From Actinomycetota bacterium (GTDB lineage Bacteria > Actinomycetota > Thermoleophilia > Solirubrobacterales > Solirubrobacteraceae), in assembly GCA_005883255.1 (NCBI GenBank), contig VAXS01000002.1:1-7947 (forward strand): a DNA stretch of 7,947 nt, in the 5' to 3' direction. Position numbers and translations under genes: made by a program. The notes under the pieces are model-generated. The model was given only the letters and a program-made list of their open reading frames with translations, searched no databases and was not told the origin of the DNA. This document shows, in pieces, positions 1-3,828 of the stretch. Each line of letters begins with the position of its first letter. Positions within the stretch are counted from its first letter, which is position 1.

Positions 1-563
1 TCCCCGGTGACTTCACGAAGTCGCAGGGGACGACCCCGTCGGCGTTCCTGGCCGATGGGTCGAGCTCGACGTTCCCGCAGTCGTCCAACGCGGGCTACCA
101 GCTGCAGATAAACGCTGACGTGGAGCCGGCAACGACCACCGGCGGTGGCGGTGGCGTGGTCGTGACGGTCCCCGGCGCGCCGGTGATCACCGGGCTGGCC
201 GTGACGCCGGCCGTGCTGGCGCTGGGGGCGCGCGGGAAGATCGCGTTCTCGCTCTCCGAGGCCGCCCGTTACACGCTGAGCTTCAATCAGCTGTTGCCGG
301 GGCGCAAGCGCGGCGCGCGGTGCGTTCTTCAGTCGCGCCGCGTGAACACCGGTCGCCGCTGCACCATCCGGCGCAGGCGCGGCACCCGCACCGGCGCGGG
401 GCACACCGGCCTCAACCGGCTCTTCTTCAACGGTCGGCTGCTCGGGCGCCCGCTGCCCCTGGGCAGCTACGAGCTGGTGGCCAACGCGGTGGACTCCGGC
501 GGTCGGCACGCCCTGACCAGGCGCACCCGCTTCCGCCTGAAGGCCGCACCCCGGCACCGGTAG
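1..563 (+). CDS. C-terminal part of a probable secreted, Gly-linker plus beta-domain protein (5' truncated)
   Basis: The reading frame is open from the first base (first full codon at 3) to the TAG at 561-563, giving 186 visible residues. The start lies outside the window; the GTG at 120 is internal because the frame continues upstream without a stop. The first ~45 residues are polar (Ser/Thr/Gln/Asn rich, with a YQLQINADVEP stretch). A Thr/Gly linker with five consecutive glycines follows. A C-terminal domain of ~120 residues starts near GLAVTP (residue ~64) and contains LSEAARYTLSF, a very Arg-rich middle with two cysteines (C107 and C120, a possible disulfide), then FNGRLLGRPLPLGSYELVANAVDSGG and a basic end. 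Alternating hydrophobic positions and the 'G.Y.L...A.D..G' pattern suggest an immunoglobulin-like beta sandwich. I recall similar C-terminal domains on secreted proteins of Solirubrobacterales. Function unknown; extracellular location is inferred, since the signal peptide is not in view. Confidence 0.8.
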   Translation, partial: PGDFTKSQGTTPSAFLADGSSSTFPQSSNAGYQLQINADVEPATTTGGGGGVVVTVPGAPVITGLAVTPAVLALGARGKIAFSLSEAARYTLSFNQLLPGRKRGARCVLQSRRVNTGRRCTIRRRRGTRTGAGHTGLNRLFFNGRLLGRPLPLGSYELVANAVDSGGRHALTRRTRFRLKAAPRHR

Positions 564-569
564 CGGCTA

Positions 570-600
570 CTGACCTTCCCGTCAATTCGACGGGTAGTCT
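570..600 (+). promoter_or_regulatory. Probable leaderless promoter of the R2lox-SCP2 gene with a dyad in its spacer
   Basis: CTGACC (570-575, four of six bases of TTGACA) and TAGTCT (595-600, TANNNT type) are 19 bases apart. Six bases separate TAGTCT from the ATG at 607, so transcription would begin at or next to the start codon. The spacer holds a perfect inverted repeat CCCGTC-AATTC-GACGGG (578-594). A 19-base spacer containing a centred dyad is the hallmark of MerR-family-controlled promoters, so this may be an operator. It could instead be a short hairpin ending transcription of the upstream gene, whose stop is 14 bases before it, but no T-tract follows. The promoter call rests on spacing and motif only. 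Confidence 0.5.
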
Positions 601-606
601 GTGGGC

Positions 607-1869
607 ATGGCGTCGGGCGCCGCGACGCAGATCTCCTACGAGGACCTCTACGCCCGCTGGGAGAAGGGGAACTGGCGCGCGACCGAGCTCGACTTCTCGC
701 AGGACCGCGAGGACTGGCGCGTCAAGCTGGACGACATCCAGCGGGCGTCGGCGCTGTGGCAGTACGCGATGTTCTTCTACGGCGAGGACTCGGTCACCGA
801 CAACCTGGGCCCGTACATCGACGCGGCGCCGCGCGAGGAGCAGAAGTACTTCCTGGCCACCCAGCAGGTGGACGAGGCCCGCCACGCGGTGTTCTTCGCG
901 CGCTTCTGGCGCGAGGTCGTCGAGCAGGGCGACACCTACGGCGCCTCGCTGTCCGCGACGCTCCCGCAGCTGGGCTGGGGCTACCGCCGCGTGTTCGACC
1001 GCCTGGACCGCATGGCCGACGAGCTTCGCCGCGACCGGTCCCTGCCCAAGCTGGCCCAGGCCATCGCGATGTACCACTTCGTCGTCGAGGCCTCGCTGGC
1101 CCAGCCCGGCCAGCACTTCATCGAGGACGCGCTGGAGCGGCTGGGAGCGCTCCCCGGCTTCCAGGACGGCATGCGCAAGGTCAGCCAGGACGAGCAGCGC
1201 CACATCGCCTTCGGCGTGCGGATGCTGCACGACCTCGTCCAGGAGGACCCGGAGTGCAAGGACGCCGTCGCCGAGCTCCTGCGCGAGGTCACGCCCTACG
1301 CGACCGCGGTGTTCGTCCCGCCCGGCTGGGACAAGCGCTACGCGGAGTGCTTCGGCTTCACGCTGGAGCAGATCTTCGCCTTCGGGGTGGAGTCGCTGGA
1401 GAGCAAGCTGCGCGCGGCCGGGCTCCCGCCCGAGGAGCTCCCGGGCGGAGTGCCGATCCGGACCGACCTGCCCAAGGAGGAGATCGCCCGCCGCGCCCTG
1501 CTGCTGCTGGAGGCCGGCGTGCTGGGCGAGAAGAACGGCCCGCCGTCGCGCGATCCCGAGGTCATGGAGGTGTTCTTCGACGCGATCGGCCACGGAGTGG
1601 ACACCCGGCACCTGCCCCACCAGCCGATGACGCTTCAGTGGGACTTCGCGGACGCCCCGCCCTGGTTCGTGCGCCTGGACAACGGCTCGACTCAGGTCGA
1701 GCAGGGGCGGCTGGAGGCGGCGGACCTGACCTTCCGCGGTCGCTACGAGGACTGGGTCGACGTGGCGGCCGGCCGCGTCGATCCCCGGCGGGCGGTGGCC
1801 ACCGGGAAGGTGCGCCCGCGCGGGCGCCTGCTGACGCTCTGGCGCGCCCGGCGGCTGTTCGCCACTTAG
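607..1869 (+). CDS. R2-like ligand-binding oxidase (R2lox-type, ferritin-like) fused to a C-terminal SCP2-like lipid-binding domain
   Basis: This 420-residue protein has the ribonucleotide-reductase-R2-like di-metal carboxylate fold. The six ligands are E60 (in FFYGEDSVTDNL), E90 and H93 (DEARH), E161 (VVEASLA), and E196 and H199 (DEQRH). V63 (E60+3) and Y156 (E161-5) match in spacing the Val and Tyr that form the ether cross-link in R2lox. The pattern matches R2lox (Mn/Fe oxidases with a bound long-chain fatty acid, for example Mycobacterium tuberculosis Rv0233) better than true NrdB/NrdF, which place a radical Tyr elsewhere; no nrdA-like gene is adjacent. After a helical linker (~245-340), residues ~341-420 (LQWDFADAPPWFVRLDNGS through DWVDVAAGRVDPRRAV to WRARRLF) resemble an SCP2 sterol/lipid-transfer domain, somewhat short at its N-terminus. 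The family's natural substrate is unknown, so oxidation of a lipid-like substrate is inference. I chose ATG 607 over GTG 601 because the -10 box ends at 600. It ends two bases from the convergent DUF2993 gene. Confidence 0.85.
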   Translation: MASGAATQISYEDLYARWEKGNWRATELDFSQDREDWRVKLDDIQRASALWQYAMFFYGEDSVTDNLGPYIDAAPREEQKYFLATQQVDEARHAVFFARFWREVVEQGDTYGASLSATLPQLGWGYRRVFDRLDRMADELRRDRSLPKLAQAIAMYHFVVEASLAQPGQHFIEDALERLGALPGFQDGMRKVSQDEQRHIAFGVRMLHDLVQEDPECKDAVAELLREVTPYATAVFVPPGWDKRYAECFGFTLEQIFAFGVESLESKLRAAGLPPEELPGGVPIRTDLPKEEIARRALLLLEAGVLGEKNGPPSRDPEVMEVFFDAIGHGVDTRHLPHQPMTLQWDFADAPPWFVRLDNGSTQVEQGRLEAADLTFRGRYEDWVDVAAGRVDPRRAVATGKVRPRGRLLTLWRARRLFAT

Positions 1870-1878
1870 GGCTAGCCC
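1869..1878. repeat. Palindrome GGGCTAGCCC overlapping both convergent stop codons
   Basis: A perfect 10-base palindrome lies exactly where the R2lox-SCP2 gene (TAG, 1867-1869) and the opposing DUF2993 gene (TAG read at 1874-1872) end. The intervening space is two bases. As an RNA hairpin it has too little loop to be a good terminator, so transcripts from both sides probably run into each other. It may simply follow from two TAG stops in GC-rich flanks. Confidence 0.4.
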
Positions 1879-2543
1879 TTCACGCGCCCGGTCGCGGCCA
1901 GCGTGAACCCGACGCCCGGGCCGGGGCGGGCGCTCACATCGGTGATCGCCACCCGGGGATCGGCGAACAGCGTCAGGGTGAGCAGGCCGCCGAACGGCAC
2001 GTCCGGCGCCAGGAGGAGCCGCCCGTCGCGGGCCACCACGACGGCGCGGGCGCTGAGGCGGCTGCCCAGGACGTCGGCGGTCCCCTGGAACACCAGCGCG
2101 CCGCCGCCCGAAGCCACGGGCCGGACGTCGAAGCCGGGCGGCAGCGCCGCCCGCAGGTCGGGCTCGGTGACGGTGGCCGAGCCCATCAGCGTCGCGCCGC
2201 GCTTGCGCAGCCGCACGTCGCGCAGGTCGAGCGTGAGGACGCGCAGATCCGCCACCCGGGCGTCCAGGTCGTCGGTGGCGCGGGTGTCGGCCAGCAGGTC
2301 GGCGAGCCCGCCCGTTCCCGGGCGCGAGTCGCGCATCCGCACCACCACCCGGTCGGCGTCGCCCCACAGCAGCTCGATCGCGGGGAAGGCGCTGATCTCG
2401 ACTCGCTCCACTCGCCCGCTGCGCTCCAGGCGCTGGCGCAGCCGGCGCTCGGCGATCGGCGGCGCCAGGAGCTGGAACAGCGCCAGGACGACGACGCCGA
2501 TCCCGATGACAAGCGCCGCGGCGAGCCCCGCCCGGCGCCACAC
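1872..2543 (-). CDS. DUF2993 / LmeA-family phospholipid-binding membrane-anchored protein
   Basis: 223 residues. An N-terminal hydrophobic helix (~residues 7-28, LAAALVIGIGVVVLALF) follows WRR and serves as a signal anchor or uncleaved signal. The rest is a beta-rich domain: ERRLRQRLERSGRVERVEIS, then FPAIELLWGDADRVVVRM, a repeated pattern of alternating hydrophobic strands, and a closing segment PRVAITDVSARPGPGVGFTLAATGRV. This organisation fits DUF2993, whose mycobacterial member LmeA is a periplasmic phospholipid-binding protein that supports lipomannan elongation. A role in envelope lipid handling outside the membrane is inferred from the family; the actual ligand is unknown. The GTG start at 2543 lies one base after the TGA of the TetR gene (TGACGTG), with a GGAG about six bases upstream, so the two genes are translationally coupled. 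No lipobox cysteine is present. Confidence 0.75.
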   Translation of the reverse strand: MWRRAGLAAALVIGIGVVVLALFQLLAPPIAERRLRQRLERSGRVERVEISAFPAIELLWGDADRVVVRMRDSRPGTGGLADLLADTRATDDLDARVADLRVLTLDLRDVRLRKRGATLMGSATVTEPDLRAALPPGFDVRPVASGGGALVFQGTADVLGSRLSARAVVVARDGRLLLAPDVPFGGLLTLTLFADPRVAITDVSARPGPGVGFTLAATGRVKG

Positions 2544-2544
2544 G

Positions 2545-3174
2545 TCACTCTCCGTCGGTGAGGAGCGCCCGCGCGCAGGTGATGCCGGCGCGCAGCGTGG
2601 GCGCGAAGTCGCGCTCGGGCTCCAGCAGCATGCGCATCGCGATCCCGTCGGCCAGCGAGAACAGGATCGTGGCCACCGCGTCGGGGCGGTCGTGGAGCCG
2701 CAGCACGCCCTCGCGCTGCTTGCCAGCGAGGACTTCGGCCACGTGCTCGCGGGTGCGCCGCGTGAGCGCGGCCACCTCGACGCCGATCTCGCGGTTGCGG
2801 CGGGAGACCGTGAACAGCTCGAACCAGAGCGTGACGAAGTCCGGGTCGTGCTCGACGATGTCCTCCAGCGAGCGCACCAGCGCGTCGATCAGGTCGTCGG
2901 CGGTGTGAGCGCCGGCCAGGCTCTCGTCCAGCGCGGCCATCCGGATGTCGGTGTCGCGGCGCACGACCTCGACCAGCAGCCGCTCCTTGGTGCCGAAGTA
3001 GTAGTGCAGCAGCCCGCGGGAGACGCCGGCCTCGCGGGCCACGTGGTCGAAGGTCGAGCCGGCGGCGCCGCGCCGGGCCACGCTGCCCCGCATGGCGTCC
3101 ACGATGCGCTGGGCCTTGTCGCCGGCCAGGTCGCGGGGCTTGCTGGCGGGGCGGGCCTTGGAGGCGGCTTCCAT
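2545..3174 (-). CDS. TetR/AcrR-family transcriptional regulator
   Basis: 209 residues, typical for the family. After a basic N-terminal tail (residues 1-18), helix 1 covers ~20-35. The helix-turn-helix lies at ~40-60: STFDHVAREAGVSRGLLHYYFG, followed by the classic TKERLL (62-67) at the start of helix 4. The C-terminal ~85-205 is a helical ligand-binding and dimerisation domain (LDESLAGAHTADDLIDALV, then DFVTLWFELFTVSRRN and ILFSLADGIAMRMLLEP), resembling the BetI-like class. No inducer can be read from it. It is first in a two-gene operon with the DUF2993 gene and probably represses its own promoter, as is usual for TetR regulators placed this way; it might also act on the convergent R2lox-SCP2 gene. 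ATG 3174 is chosen because a TAAAGT -10 box lies seven bases upstream, implying a leaderless mRNA. Confidence 0.9.
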   Translation of the reverse strand: MEAASKARPASKPRDLAGDKAQRIVDAMRGSVARRGAAGSTFDHVAREAGVSRGLLHYYFGTKERLLVEVVRRDTDIRMAALDESLAGAHTADDLIDALVRSLEDIVEHDPDFVTLWFELFTVSRRNREIGVEVAALTRRTREHVAEVLAGKQREGVLRLHDRPDAVATILFSLADGIAMRMLLEPERDFAPTLRAGITCARALLTDGE

Positions 3175-3181
3175 GTGCAGG

Positions 3182-3209
3182 ACTTTAGCTGGCCGACCAA
3201 CCAGTCACG
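3182..3209 (-). promoter_or_regulatory. Probable leaderless promoter of the TetR-DUF2993 operon
   Basis: Read on the minus strand, TAAAGT (3187 to 3182) precedes the ATG at 3174 by seven bases and is itself preceded by CCAGC. A weak -35 (CGTGAC, 3209 to 3204) lies 16 bases upstream. The spacer and flank contain CTGG-N8-CCAG (3189-3204), a weak dyad that could be part of a TetR operator. The -10 placement is the stronger part of the call; the operator is speculative. Confidence 0.5.
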
Positions 3210-3252
3210 GGCTCCCGCGCGGCCGCCAGCGCCTCGGCGCGCGTCGAGGAAC

Positions 3253-3280
3253 GCGAAGGGCGCCCGGAGGCGCCCCTCGC
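3253..3280 (-). terminator. Hairpin ending the hsp20-lon-membrane-protein transcription unit
   Basis: Two 12-base arms (3253-3264 and 3269-3280) pair around a 4-base loop. The single non-Watson-Crick position is 3257/3276: in plus-strand RNA it is an A-C mismatch, but in minus-strand RNA it becomes a U-G wobble, so the stem is continuous only in the minus-strand transcript. It lies 25 bases beyond the stop of the small membrane-protein gene, as expected for a terminator. There is no U-tract, which is common for terminators in high-GC Actinobacteria. Confidence 0.6.
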
Positions 3281-3304
3281 AAGCTGGGTCTCAACCGCCG
3301 CCGG

Positions 3305-3754
3305 CTAGGCCGCGGCGGTCTCCGGCGCCGGAGAGGGCGTGGTGGTCGACGTGTAGTCGAACTCCTCCTCGGCCCCGAACAGCGCGTCGAGCACCTTCTT
3401 GCGCAGCCCCTCGCTCAGAGCCAGCGCCAGCCCGGCGCCCACCACCAGCAGCAGGAGCGTGCGCCCCGGATGCCGCTTGCGCCGGCGCTTGGGCCCTTCC
3501 TTGAGCGCGGTCCCCGCGACGCGGAGCGACTCGGCGGCGTGGCGCAGCTCCCGCTGGAGCTTGCGGTCCTCCATGAGCGCCTTGGCCGGAGCCTTTCCGT
3601 TCGCCAGGCGGCTGTACGCCTTGCGGGTCTGCGTGAAGGCGTCGCGGATGTTCTCCCGCAGCTCGGCGTCCTGGGCCAGCCGCTGGAGATAGGGGTTCTC
3701 GCGCGCCGCCTGCGCGGCCTTTGAGGCCTTTGCCGCTCGTCTCCTTGCTGCCAT
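3305..3754 (-). CDS. Small lineage-type membrane protein with a basic cytosolic N-terminus, downstream of lon
   Basis: 149 residues. Residues 1-96 are highly basic and mostly helical (MAARRRAAKASKAAQAAREN, then a stretch rich in Leu, Arg and Gln). A KRRRKRHPGR cluster sits immediately before one transmembrane helix (~98-114, LLLLVVGAGLALALSEG), which by the positive-inside rule puts the N-terminus in the cytoplasm. After the helix come RKKVLDALFGAEEEFDYTS and a Thr/Pro/Ala tail. I do not recognise a named domain; the FGAEEEFDYTS motif looks like a conserved signature of an actinobacterial hypothetical family, from memory only. Start ATG 3754 has a GGGAG ribosome-binding site four bases upstream. 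It follows lon in the same direction after 74 bases and is followed by a hairpin terminator, so it is likely the last gene of the lon unit. Function unknown; it might tether or assist a proteostasis factor, which is inference from position alone. Confidence 0.75.
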   Translation of the reverse strand: MAARRRAAKASKAAQAARENPYLQRLAQDAELRENIRDAFTQTRKAYSRLANGKAPAKALMEDRKLQRELRHAAESLRVAGTALKEGPKRRRKRHPGRTLLLLVVGAGLALALSEGLRKKVLDALFGAEEEFDYTSTTTPSPAPETAAA

Positions 3755-3788
3755 GACTCTCCCTCGAACGCCGGTTGCCTTTGGCGGG

Positions 3789-3817
3789 AGCATACCCGGC
3801 CCGCCCAAGCCGTACAG
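3789..3817 (-). promoter_or_regulatory. Possible internal promoter before the small membrane-protein gene
   Basis: In the 74-base gap after lon, minus-strand TATGCT (3794 to 3789) is a fair -10 box with a poor -35 candidate CTGTAC (3817 to 3812) exactly 17 bases upstream. The start would be about 28 bases before ATG 3754, leaving room for the visible ribosome-binding site. A 6-bp inverted repeat (3783-3788 with 3800-3805) overlaps it. This would allow expression apart from lon; the evidence is weak. Confidence 0.3.
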
Positions 3818-3828
3818 GGACGAGCCGG

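Noticed and set aside
601..606. GTG at 601 as start of the R2lox gene
   Set aside because: It follows the -10 box directly with no room for a transcript start, whereas ATG 607 fits a leaderless start.
607..1869. True class I ribonucleotide reductase beta subunit (NrdB/NrdF)
   Set aside because: The Val/Tyr cross-link positions and ligand spacing match R2lox, the C-terminus is an SCP2-like domain instead of the R1-binding tail, and no alpha-subunit gene is adjacent.
427..2541. Long minus-strand open frame (704 codons) across the R2lox and DUF2993 region
   Set aside because: It is antisense to R2lox and in a different frame from DUF2993. The product is low-complexity Arg/Ala/Pro/Val with no domain, a GC shadow.
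756..2561. Plus-strand open frame (601 codons) overlapping R2lox and running through DUF2993
   Set aside because: It is a +1 shadow of R2lox and then antisense to DUF2993, with repetitive Gly/Arg/Ala composition and no recognisable motif.
3211..3252. GC-rich inverted repeats between the tetR promoter and the hairpin (for example GCGCC-TC-GGCGC)
   Set aside because: Arms are short, the loop is too small and the region is almost all G and C, so such repeats are expected by chance.
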